In this document: piece after piece, positions 37,101-61,958 of the stretch
How the letters are laid out: each line of letters starts with the position of its first letter
How positions within the stretch are numbered: position 1 is the first letter of the stretch
Origin: Volvox africanus
Taxonomy: Eukaryota; Chlorophyta; Chlorophyceae; Chlamydomonadales; Volvocaceae
Length of the DNA: 64,000 nucleotides
NCBI GenBank assembly: GCA_030268105.1
Contig: BSDZ01000004.1
Span: forward strand, 4,603,501-4,667,500
Reading direction: 5' to 3'
The notes under the pieces: generated by a model
Told to the model about the DNA's origin: nothing
The model's input: the letters and a program-made list of their open reading frames with translations, nothing else
Database searches by the model: none
Position numbers and translations under genes: made by a program

Positions 37101-40100
37101 GATGGTGAGGGTGGCGATGGGGATGGTGGTGGTGATGGTGAGGGTGGCGATGGGGATGGTGGTGGTGATGGTGAGGGTGGCGATGGAGATGGCGGTGGTG
37201 AGGGTGAGGGTGGCGATGGGGATGGTGGTGGTGAGGGTGAGGGTGGCGATGGCGATGGCGGTGGTGAGGGTGAGGGTGGCGATGGGGATGGTGGTGACGG
37301 CGATGGTGGCGATGGCGATGGTGGTGGTGAGGGTGAGGGTGGCGATGGGGATGGTGGTGACGGTGATGGTGGCGATGGGGATGGTGGTGGTGACGGTGAG
37401 GGTGGCGATGGGGATGGTGGTGGTGATGGTGAGGGTGGCGATGGCGATGGCGGTGGTGAGGGTGAGGGTGGCGATGGGGATGGTGGTTGTGACGGTGAGG
37501 GTGGCGATGGGGATGGTGGTGATGGTGAGGGTGGCGATGGCGATGGCGGTGGTGAGGGTGAGGGTGGCGATGGGGATGGTGGTGACGGCGATGGTGGCGA
37601 TGGCGATGGTGGTGGTGACGGTGAGGGTGGCGATGGGGATGGTGGTGACGGTGATGGTGGCGATGGCGATGGTGGTGGTGAGGGTGATGGTGGCGATGGC
37701 GATGGTGGTGACGGTGATGGTGGCGATGGGGATGGTGGTGGTGACGGTGAGGGTGGCGATGGGGATGGTGGTGGTGAGGGCGCAGGCGGAGACGGCGAGG
37801 GGGGTGGGGACGGGGATGGTGGCGATGGAGATGGTGGTGGTGATGGTGAGGGTGGCGATGGAGATGGAGGTGGTGATGGTGAGGGTGGCGATGGCGATGG
37901 CGGAGGTGAGGGTGGCGATGGAGATGGTGGTGACGGGGATGGTGGCGATGGGGATGGTGGTGGTGATGGTGAGGGTGGCGATGGAGATGGTGGTGGTGAT
38001 GGTGAGGGTGGCGATGGAGATGGCGGTGATGGTGGAAATGGTGATGGTGGTGGGTTGAGCAGCATAACTGGACAGACGGGGCAGTATCGGCTTGTATCGT
38101 GCGAGTCGAATACCGAAAACCTACACACATGACGTGGGCGCAGTGAGTAGGGGCTTCCCTGGGTGCTGCTACGTCAACGACAGCCGGGTAACAGAGTGCC
38201 GTACAACTACCGTCCAGGCTGTCACTAACCGGTGATAGCGTGTGTCAGGACCGTACGGACTTCCCTTAAGTCTCCAGGCGCATCAGGTGCACGTCAAACA
38301 AAGGAGGCATTCAACCAAGAAATCCACATCGTTCCACATATGCTGCTAACTGGATGATTGCGCCTCTACTTGGCCGTTGTCCACCTATTCCTCGGGTCAC
38401 TCACTCGCAGTCGCCAGTAGGTGTGTCACAGAGCTGCTGGATGCTCAAGCACTGCCCACTGGCCTTCAAGCAGATGGTGGTGCCATCGAAGGTTGAGGCG
38501 TTGAAGCGCAGGTTATAAATACGGATGTCGTAACCCGTACCTGCAGTACAGACACACAGAAACCCCTTATTGAAGTTGCATAGAATCGCAGGAAGTCATA
38601 ACCCACCGCACCGTGCATTTTCGCAATCGCACCGAATCTTTGCAATCGTACCCACAGCTGTCTTTTTCCTTCCTAAACAACCTGCTCGATAGCCAATTAA
38701 AAGAAGACACCGACAGAGCCATTTGTGGGCTCACCCGCATCTGCCGCTAGCGGCCAGGCTGAAGTACCCCAGCTGAGCCACTTGGAGTTATTGATCTCCA
38801 CCTGGCTGATGACTGGTTTCTGGCAGCTGCCGCCTGCATGAGCATATTCGCGGTGCACACACCGCCAAATAAAATATAAGGAACAGCTAACTACTAGCTG
38901 TTGATGTTACGTCGCAAGTGGCAGGTCCAACGATAACAGCAGACGAACAAAAACAAAAACCTTTGTTTTCATGTTAGACGCCAAGTAGATATACCCATCA
39001 AGGTGTTCCATCAATGAGATACCTTCGTTAGGCGTTTGTTAGCTACCGCCGCCCACCAGACACACTACCTGTCCTGACATCCTGTCCTCCATCGCCTACT
39101 CCACTCCGTCAAGCAAGGGCCCTTTGAAGCAAGGGTCTACGACCTAAGCCCTAAACCCTAAACTCCAGCAGAAGAGCTGATTAATGTTCTGACAACCTCC
39201 AAAGTCATCAACACACCTATAGAGAAGGATATCTTGTGAACGTTGAGCTCCAAAGACGTGCAGCAAGGGGTGTCCGGTGGACATCCCCCGTACCCTACCT
39301 TGAAGCAATGCCGCGCGCCTCCCCCAGCAACCTGCGCTTCAGGAGGATGGATGTATGGTTGGAAGGTTTGGACCGATGTACTTGGTGGAGCAAATGTACG
39401 GGCGCGCACAGCTCAAGGATCATCAGCGGAGCAGGGTAACGGAAAAGGCGACTTACAGGGGCCGCTCCCAAATACTTCGTAGTGTACGGAGAACAGCGGC
39501 AGCTGTAGAGCTCACATCTGCACCGCATGCATGATAATCGGCGGAACGGACGGCCACTCGGAACTCCCTCGTCGCAGCAATGGCTCAGAGGCTCACGTGA
39601 AATCAACATGAATGATTTATTTGTGTTGATGGCCACGCGAAAGATGCACTGGGGTTAGCTACAGGCGTGATGTGCTGCCCTGATACCTGCGCCCGGCCTG
39701 CACTATTGAAGATGTTCCGTAGTTATTAGGCTTCCAGATAAGCTGGAACTTGCAACCCCTCGTCCAGTCCATCGGCTTGCTAAATCACGGGCGGATGGGA
39801 AGCTATGTCACGAAATACCTACCTGCAGTACGGAAACTCATCGGCCCTTGTGCCTGCAAGGAGATTTCGGCTGCTCGCGTGTGATGAGTCCAGACGCCCC
39901 GCAGATACAATCGCTGCATGATAGGAAAACAGGGCAGACGGTGGTAATGTTACTTCTGCCTCAACAGGGTGGGCTTTACAACTACATGAAGTTGACCAAA
40001 GCACACACAACACTAATTCATTTTGCATATACGGTGTAATTCAATATGCTTCTTTGACGCGAAATGGACGGAAAAGCATACTGACGCATACATCGAAAGG

Positions 40101-40295
40101 TATGATGTTCCTCGATGGGAGGAACACTGAGCTGGCTCGCTCCCGCGCAAATTTCCAAGTTAAACTTAACGGCTACATTCCATGCCTGGCTAGGCTCGTC
40201 AGATTTAACACAATTTTACCTGCCAAGATTAAGCATCCTAACGCTGCACCGGAAAAACTATATGTCACCAACCGCCCTAAGCCTCGAAGTGCCAT
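34121..40295 (-). CDS. Gene D: full-length pherophorin, two pherophorin domains around a Ser/Pro rod, 1099 aa
   Basis: Twelve exons: 40295-40220, 39913-39823, 39517-39457, 39331-39217, 38833-38735, 38540-38405, 38120-35840, 35655-35488, 35279-35152, 34888-34856, 34553-34493, 34171-34121. They sum to 3300 nt (1100 codons). Signal peptide: [20 protein letters not shown] with LILA after it. The N-terminal pherophorin domain (about 52-209) shows [21 protein letters not shown]...[18 protein letters not shown]...LC and YCPVCPV. The [11 protein letters not shown] rod spans about 212-766. A Cys-rich domain (about 768-925) shows [10 protein letters not shown] and LFVCG. After a PPTPPFLK linker, the second pherophorin domain (954-1098) shows [42 protein letters not shown] and [10 protein letters not shown]. 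It should be a secreted matrix glycoprotein. Gene E shares the exon plan; gene F shares its 3' half, with two exons fused into one. Confidence 0.9.
36400..38057 (-). repeat. Ser/Pro rod repeats of gene D
   Basis: About 550 residues built from SPSPPPSP and SPPSPSPP units, coded by imperfect 24-60 bp repeats (plus strand GGTGATGG/GGCGATGG). The units vary more than those of gene A. The long glycine-rich and His/Arg-rich frames in other registers are products of the same repeat. Confidence 0.95.
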
Positions 40296-43200
40296 AGCTG
40301 AACAACACCCAGTACTGATTGTGCTTAATCTTTCAATCCGTAATGAATACCAGCTTAGGACTGCTTTTCATCCATATATGGCAAAGACAGCTAACACGAT
40401 TGGAAGAGAGTCTGAGGAATCCGGTATGTGTTCTGAAACAATTGAATTACGAATCGAATAATCATTTGCACTCATTAGATTTAAATCATTTAAAACTGCA
40501 GTATTGAAAATGTGCCGTCCAGGGAAGCCCTATTTCGAGCGGGAAGCTCAGAAATACGGACGTACCAGGTGGCGATCGAAGGTCTATTTTCGAAATGGCC
40601 TGTGCAAGATTTTTTTCTGGGGATGTAGATTATGTCGCGCCGTAAGTGGTACTAAAATATCCATTTTGCAAGCTTTTCGGTGAACGACAGCTCGCTCGAC
40701 TGCTTCCGCCTGCCCCCAAGCGGTGCTCGCATTCTCCATAGATTTTAATGTTTTAAAATGTAGAGCACATAGAGAATCGGTTACCTGGTAAGTACTTATT
40801 AAGATGGAATAATTTTACTGTAAATTTGCTTCTCTAGAGACGCCAAACTCGCTGCTATACCTCGCCGATGACGCTTAACGGAAATAATGATACCAGACGG
40901 TTGTCTTTGTGTTCCAAATGCACCTACCACATGCTTGCTCCCGTTCAATGTTTTTCCTCTAAACCTCACTTTTGAAATACTTTGCTTTTTGGGGGATTCC
41001 GAGTCCGTTCTGCACGAACTTTCGGTCCGTAGAGCTGTGTGGCTCGTTTGGCGCCTTGAGCTCTAACGTGGACGTACTCCTATTAATAGAAGCTCGAGCG
41101 TTTTGCCTGCCATGCTTTTCGAATTGGCTGTAAACTCGGCTACTCGATGACATGGTCATACGCGGTCATCGTCTTACGGACCCGAACCCGCTTTGTAGAG
41201 CTTTCTTAACTCAAAAGCATCAGCTGGGGCAATCATGACTCGAAGTTATTTGGTTGTCCTGTCAAGCTTTTGTTACAAGTGTAAACAGGATAGATGTGTT
41301 CCCGACAAACCGACGTGACGGACATCGACGAGTTACGGCCTTTTTGAGGGGTAGCGTGTCAGCACGAAGGAGACGAGGGTTCCCCGCGGCCGGCCAAGAA
41401 TGCTCAGTGAGCACGCAAATAGATGTATATGCGAGCTCTAAAAATACCGTAAGCAGCGCGGATTGGTTGTTACTTGATACAGCGTCAACGCATCCTCGAA
41501 TAACCATCCACAGCAAAGAATATCGAAGATGTCTGTGGGCAGCGGTCCAAAGAAATTCAAATGGTTTAACCTTCCTGTCTGCGCATCGCCGCCGGATTCA
41601 CTGTTCGATATCACCACTACATTTAACGGCGCACGACAAGGGCGGCAGGCGGCGACTCATCTCCGTCTCGTCGACGGTATTCGTGCATGCAACGGCGGAA
41701 GAACCCTTATCTTCAACCTATATAATGAGATGCGCGAAGACAATCAATAAACAGGATTTGAAACACAAAATATTCATTGGCCTCCTGTCGTCTATCCATC
41801 CCGGATACCTACCAGGGTTGCTGAATCGGTCGAAAACATAAGCTTAAACAAAGCATATCCCACACGGGATCTTGTGCAAGCATTGTAAAATCGGCACAGG
41901 GCTGCGAATGCATTGCCGCAAGACGTACATTGCCTTCGCTACCTTCAGTGTTGTTCGAGGGGGGGAGCTACACTTGGCACACATTGCTTTTTGCGAGTCG
42001 CAGACTCTACTTCTGCGTAATCACGGGAGCTCTACCCGGCGGTCAGGCGGCAGCGAAAGTATCAGTAGCCTCGGGCGGGGGAGGATAAATGACAAAGTGC
42101 GATGCGCTTCATGAAGTACGAGGCGACCAGGCCTCGTGTATCATTACCAGCTACAGAAGCGCCAATCGCAACTTTTCTTAATCTACACCCACGCGAACAC
42201 GTACCACCTTCCCGTTCGTGAACTGACATTGCTGGGCTCGTGGATTCTACTGTCTCATTCCCCTACCTTCCCAGAGTCCATCCATGCTCGGACAGACGCT
42301 TCCATGCGGATCGTACCGGTAGCGACATCGGTATGCAGCAGCCGTGTACGCAGCCGCAAACCGACATCAGCGGCAACAGGACCAGGCGCGGTGAGCGAGC
42401 AGTGGTCGCATGCGCCCGGAATGTGCTTGGGCCGGCCGTAGACGACTTGGCGGTGCCCCGGCGCATCCTTCAGTCCATTCCTCCAGTAGAAATTAGAAAC
42501 GGAACCCAGGGCAAGAGACTAACAGAAGACCACAGACTAATCAATGGGGGCTTCAGAACAACACCGAGACATCTGCCACTACTGCTGAAACTAGGGGTAA
42601 GTAGTCCCTCAAATATCGTCGGTACGTTTATCTTCCAATTTATGACCTCATCAGGCCCCAACAAATAGCAACCTACGCCAGCATATGGCACAACGAAGGA
42701 TACACGCACACACACATAGCACACATACTTAGCACAGCACAACAGAGCGAGTTGAACCGTGGTTGCCTATTAGCAGCATGGTAAAGACGTCTACCGTTCA
42801 TTCTCCCTGCGACGCGCAGCTCCCTGCGACCTAATAATAGAACCGGTTTACGTATCCATGCATGGCTATCCCTAGCAGGCGCACGATTACGCAACAGAAC
42901 CTGTGCAGCTGCACAACCCGCAAGTACCTCCTTTCCCCCTTTCCCGCCATCTCCAGTATTCACCAGATCCTCAATTGCCAACCAACCCGCATGCACGGAG
43001 GGAGGAGAGAGGCACAGGAAGCTGACAGGCGGAGGAACAAGGCCGCAAGTACAGCTGCTTTGCGCGGCTTTGCGCGGGAGGGGTGGTCGTGGGCGAGGGC
43101 ACAGTGTGGTTCCGGAATCTGTTGGTGCGAAACGCAGCCAGGGGAATTACGTGAAGGGATGACTGATAGCTGTGAACGCAAGAATGGAATCGCAAGCACA

Positions 43201-43927
43201 CGTCGCAGGGCGCCACCCCCCAAACTTCAGTGCACGGGCATGCGCTCCCGTTGGTCTTCATACCCACTCCTCGTTAGGGTCGTCAATACATCCCTCGTCC
43301 ACAGCCCCTGATGGCCAGGGGCGGTCCAGTGCCACAGCGTATGTAGCATGGCGCCGATAGGCATCCAGCGGCCTGACATCACCGCCGCGTTCGCCATCCC
43401 TCGGCAACACAAGAGGACTCGCAAACGCTGGGGCTATCATAGGTTACGTATCACTGTACAACCATGGCCGGTGTCAGTCAAAATAATATCACCAATAATC
43501 TAATCAGTCCAACACCTCCATGCATCAGCATCACTCATGATTATTGCACACCTCCTCAAGAACGGTCGCAGCGTCGCAGCCATTCATCGAGGGAGGCCAC
43601 CCTGCCATCGGCAGCAGCGGCGCGAGCAGCAGCAATCTCCCAAACTGCTGCTGCTGCTGTTGCACCTGCTGCTGCTGTCGCTGTTGATCCTCATATAAGC
43701 TAAACAGTACTGAAGCCGAGGTGAGGCAGACCAAGGTGTCGCCATCGCAGTGGCTGAAATCGGCCGCCTGTCCTACAGCCCTACAGGCGAAAGCCTTTAG
43801 GGAAATGAGCCGGTAACTTTCGCAGTACATTCAGTCCCAGTGTCGTACCATACCTCCATGCAACCAAAATCTGGCCAGGAAGCTCGAGTGACCGAGCTAT
43901 GGATTTCGTGGTTTCTGTGTGTCTCGT
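40296..43927. other. Spacer between gene E 3' end and gene D start; no gene recognised
   Basis: 3.6 kb. A plus-strand open frame at 41254-41841 (195 codons) and another at 42240-42668 show no motif that I recognise, so I do not call them genes. A CAG/CTG-rich stretch lies at 43640-43690, within about 300 bp of the gene E stop, probably in its 3' UTR. The gene D promoter should lie just above 40295. Confidence 0.5.
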
Positions 43928-57069
<13,142 letters not shown>

Positions 57070-60000
57070 CTGCCGACCAGAAACCGGGGCGCGACTACTG
57101 CCTGCAGACATGATATGAAGGTACTCCTGTGATTGGACTCCCTTAAGAACACAACAGGTTTGTATCAAGATTTTGCAAGCCCTACAGTTTCAGTGTTGCC
57201 AGCGCCGCTAAACAAAAACTCCTATTACTCCTCTGAAGGCCTCCGACACCCTCAGGAAGACCTATGACAGATGACTTCTACTGGTTTTCGTCAAGAAATC
57301 TGCGGAAGGATGTTCGTCCCTTTCACGGCGGGCGGGCGGGCGGGCGGAACGCAATGTAGACAATAGGACTGGCGAATGGTTTGTGTTTATAGTAATATGA
57401 ATAGGATGACTACAATGCTTATAGATATTTAGAAGATACTTCCCTGAAATCGGGGCATGTATGGATGCATGATTAATATTTAGCAGAGCCGACTCCAGAG
57501 TAGCTTATGATTTTCCTCGGAAGATAAAAGAATAATACCAACTCTATTAAATTTAATTTATTGACTGCTCCACCCTTTTTGGACGGCGAGAATGTGAAGC
57601 CATCAGTCTAATCAGTCTTTGAGATTTCAACACGTAAAGATTATAGGCACAAATACTAAATATATGTCGATGTTTATTTTATGGATTGAGGGATGAGCAT
57701 GCGATTTTTATTATTAACGCGAAAGTAGAAATTGATGATGGTCTAGAGGTCCCCGATAACAACGATTGTTATATGCTAACTATGTATCATATTGTCCTAT
57801 ACAGTGAAAGTATGAGCGTGTCGCTCCATGAAAGCTTGCCAGTGGAGGGCGCGTATGTAGGGCAAAATCTTACATTAGCGAGTCTTACTTCCGAAAGGAG
57901 CGGCCATGCGTACGTCTGGCATTCATTAATAAATGAAGTCTTTCCAGAATATAATTGCGCTCGCGTTTATAGCGTTTGTTCCCGCTTATTGTGCCCCGGC
58001 GGTCAACGATTTCTCATGACACTTCCTACCGAGAGCAGCTGCCGCAGTATCTCATCTGCAGTACCGCATGGCCGATCGTACTGGAATAATAGCAGTAAAT
58101 ATTCCTACACGCATGTCTAGGTATGACGCGGAAGCACGAGAGGGATGGAGAGTCATGGGCGATGGCGGACGTGAGCAATACAGGTCTATCTCGGGAACGA
58201 ATAGGCCTTATGCAAATCAGCCTTCTGTTCACCCTATTTACTGCTTATCCAAGAAAATATATACCGGAATTTACAATGAGTGTTTTAGGGGATTGCTATC
58301 ATAGTGACCGTGAACATTTTTTCATTTTTCGCCCATGTGCGTCATGGAAGGGAAAGAGAGCAATGCTACGATGGAAGGGAACGTTACTTTCTGGGGTCCC
58401 GATGAAGCCTTGCTCTTCACGTGGCTTCAGCTGTCCCGAATAATCGCAATCTGCCACCTTGAGCCTGTCGAAACGGCGCAAACAAGCTGCAGCTAATTTT
58501 ACGCCCACGTCTACTACGACGTGCGTCCATTCGTTCTTACAAGCAACGAGTTTGAAACGGTACGCTTAGCATGCAAGCCCGCTCTGCTGCCGCAATTGTT
58601 TTCATAAGTCTTAAACGACACCAGAGGTAGGTCTGGCAGCTTTTCGGATCCTCCAACGCAGTGCAACCTACCTTCAGCGATAACTCGCCATCCAGTCCTG
58701 CTTGCTGTGGATCCTAAACATACAGAGCTTCCTCCTAAATGTCGTCTCTAGAGCACGTTTTTCCTGCCGTATAAACCTTGCCTCACCGCAGCTTGCATTT
58801 TGGCAGGAAACAGAATGACCTATACAGGGAGAATTGTGCGGTTCCAGAGGTAATTTCTGTCTACGGCAGCCTTTACTTCCAAAACTCCTTCTGGGGGCTA
58901 CGTCCCCGGAGTAACCCGTACAGCCGAAAACCAGATCCCGAACAGCTGGGCCATAACTTGGTAACGCATACGTAGTGCCCTTACGAAAACGAGTTTTGGA
59001 TGCCGCAACCACGACAGAAAGCTGTATCCAAATACACCTTTTGCGCATTATTAGGTACCAACGGCACGTCGATCTTTCAACACTTCACGCCCGCTCCTGA
59101 AACATGTTGACAAATGCATTTTTAGGTGCGTTATTTGGATATGAGAACATTTCGAGCTCTAACCGTTCGATCGCTAACCGTTCTCCGTTCGACGCTTTCC
59201 GGCGGCAGGCGCGAAAAGCTCCGTACAATTCTTGCTTGAAAGCCATCGTGAAAGCCATAGTTGTAACTCATCTGTATACTTCTACTTCACCTATTGTTCA
59301 ATTTTGATAGGATGTCCTGGGAGCACTGACGTGAGATGGCGCAACCGTGGCGCAGGGCCAGCCACTGTTCTCGTGAATTGCCGTCCCCGCGCGCACGCCT
59401 AGTGCTTATACGTGATCCTAACGCGCATGGCCTAAACCCACAGACAATGAAGCTAGGATGTCTCCATGGCAGCACTTTGGATGAACAGGTACATGGCGTT
59501 TCGGCTTCGGCTCTACCCATTTTTTCGCAAATGTGACTCATGGATAACTACTGCAAGGTTCGTTATGCAGGATATATTCTCTTCTATAAAAGTGGCCAAA
59601 TCAGTGAACATCGCGCTGCATAAGGAACGCCCTTCAGGCAAGGTTACTTCGTAGCCACCCAATTTGGCACACCCTAATGTGCATGCTCCCCAGCCGCCTC
59701 TTCAACCTGGTTAGGCGTTTTCGGAAAACGGCGGGAAATGCCCGACTGTGTGTTACTATCCGCCTTATCAAATGAAGGAAAAGAAGCCTTGTTATGTATG
59801 GTCATAACCCGCCGGTGCCGTACAGGCCGCATGTGGCCGGCCCAGGTCCTCAAGCAAGGAATGAGGCCTATGATGCGTCCACAAGCCCAAGCGCTCTGCG
59901 TTGTGGGTCCTCCCTGAACGAGCACTGAACGCCACTGAACGAGCATTACTAGATGGCCTGTACGCCCTCTCAAACGCGACCATGGCTCGTGCCACACCCT

Positions 60001-61204
60001 CGGCCGTGCAGCAGTGGCTCCCTCCATGGCTGCCCTTGCGACACCTTCAGTTGCGCTGACCGCGTGAAGAGCAAAAGAAAAAAACCGCTCCCACCCGAAA
60101 CATTCAAATTACAATGATCTTCAGTTGCAAATTAGAAGTCTGCCGTCAGACCCCGCGGGCAATGTTCATCATCCGGCTGAAGATGCTATGCTAGAATAGC
60201 TCAGGCCGAATATAAATGCATAAAACGTATGTATACGAATTAGATTGAGTTAAGTACTCGGGTACTTAGTCCTATGCAATCCTCACCGTTTTAGCTGAAT
60301 ATTCCAATTTGTTGTAATGTATGAACTCCGTAAGAGGGGGGGCCGGGGGGCTAGCCAGAAGGCACCGTATTTGCCACAGCCGCGGTACCGGATGCAACCT
60401 TGAGGCTCGAGCCCCGACACACAGAAGTTTTGGTAAGACTAAAACTACAAAATCCGAATGGTGAAGGTGAAAGGCAAAGTAAGCCTTGCCTGAGTTATTC
60501 ATAGCATCTGTTGAAGACGCCCTGTATGTAAATCCTGCTATGCTGTTTGATAGGGTTAATGTGCTTGGCCGTTACCCAGACTCCGTCCACCACTCTCTAT
60601 CTGACTTAACCTTCCCTATCGAACGTTTCTTCTCTCCACCTCTCGATTGATTGGATTTATTATCGATTTGTTTCTGCATTTCCTCCATTTGTTGAGCTCG
60701 GCGCCGAAGCCCTAGAGATCGAAAATTGTGAACATTATCTGAAACCTTTTCGTCAAGCGTCCATGTGAGGAAGCTGTCAGTCAAACAGGTGTCACTAGGT
60801 GTCCCCGCCTCGAGCGATGATGGACATGATCATCTGTACATTTGTAGACGACGAACAAGAAGGAACTACTACTGGAATCGGTACGCAGATAACGAGCGAC
60901 ATTTACAAAACACCCCGTCGAGCAGGGCATACCAGCCGCTTGAATGGCACAGATCGTTCGATGGGGCCGCGAGGACGTGTTATTGAGTTCAGAGACGTAT
61001 GGCGTGTACGTGTCTCCAATAATGCGGCATCGCGACCTACGTACTGCATGACCTAAATGAATGACAGGGTTATAAGGACTCGAAGATGCGGTACAGGAGT
61101 GACATGCATGGCGCAGTGAGGGATCATTCCATCTAGGTCGCCATCCCCACATACATGCAGCAGCCCGCTATCGCTTATGAGTAGCAAGCATAGAACAAAG
61201 ACCA

Positions 61205-61243
61205 GGTAGGTAGGTAGGTAGGTAGGTAGGTAGGTAGGTAGGT
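61205..61243. repeat. TAGG tetranucleotide repeat
   Basis: About nine and a half TAGG units in the spacer between genes E and F. It is not the TTTTAGGG type of volvocine telomere repeat. Confidence 0.95.
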
Positions 61244-61622
61244 TTAGGCGATAGAGATAACTGGGGTCCCACTCCACAGTTTACACGACGACGGAGGCCG
61301 CCATCTTCCACACGATACCGATACCCTCATATACTCGAAGACCCCACACATGGGCGCTTGCAGCGTTCATCTGCGTAAGGCAGCATGTACGTATATGTCG
61401 ATAGCGAGGTGTTAAGCAAGATCGCTCGTAAAGCGTTACAGTACTTGAAGCTCACGCCTAAGCACACAAAACAGCACAACATGCATGCTTGCAGTGCACA
61501 ATCGTCAGACAAATCAACCTGAAAATCTCACAAACAATGACACAATCGCATTCACTGATCGATCTCGTATACAGGCAATCCCGATATCATGGAAATCCAC
61601 CTGACACGCACTCATCACACAT

Positions 61623-61627
61623 TTACA
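61623..61627 (-). promoter_or_regulatory. Candidate TGTAA polyadenylation signal of gene F
   Basis: TGTAA on the minus strand, about 335 bp after the gene F stop. It fits the volvocine poly(A) signal, but the motif is short. Confidence 0.35.
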
Positions 61628-61958
61628 CATACATACATAATTAGAGCTGGGATACCACAATGGCGGCGCACGCATATCCAAATCGCAATTCAGGCCCGAC
61701 GAGTAGCAATGCATGCGTCCTGCTATACGCAGTTCTAATGTTGTCGTCACCGGGTCCTGGTATCCTCAGCTTGCCTGCGTATGTCATATACAGGCTTTTA
61801 CGCTACACCGAGACACATATATGTTCGAGCGCACTATTTCATCCTGCAAATCTACTTGCATCAAACCTCTAAGATGATGCCCGCCTGCAAGCAATCTAAC
61901 GAAACATCATAAATCCATCAGCAAGAAGACAGTCTTGGCAATGCGCTGGGTCGGGAAA

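Larger units (their letters stand above)
57070..61958. other. Spacer between gene F 3' end and gene E start; no gene recognised
   Basis: 4.9 kb that should hold the gene E promoter and the gene F 3' UTR. AT-rich at 57.4-58.0 kb. A plus-strand open frame at 57686-58120 (144 codons) and minus-strand frames at 58674-59048 and 59674-60027 have no motif that I recognise and are not called genes. Confidence 0.5.

Noticed and set aside
36126..38132. Long glycine-rich plus-strand frame and His/Arg-rich minus-strand frame over the gene D rod
   Set aside because: Both are other registers of a Ser/Pro codon repeat. The frame that joins conserved domains on both sides is the Pro/Ser one.
41254..41841. 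195-codon plus-strand frame
   Set aside because: Only moderate length, no recognised motif, and no splice partner found. Left as part of the spacer.
57686..58120. 144-codon plus-strand frame
   Set aside because: No family signature and no supporting context; not enough to call a gene.
61205..61243. TAGG repeat as an internal telomere relic
   Set aside because: Volvocine telomere repeats are of the TTTTAGGG type; this is a plain tetranucleotide repeat.
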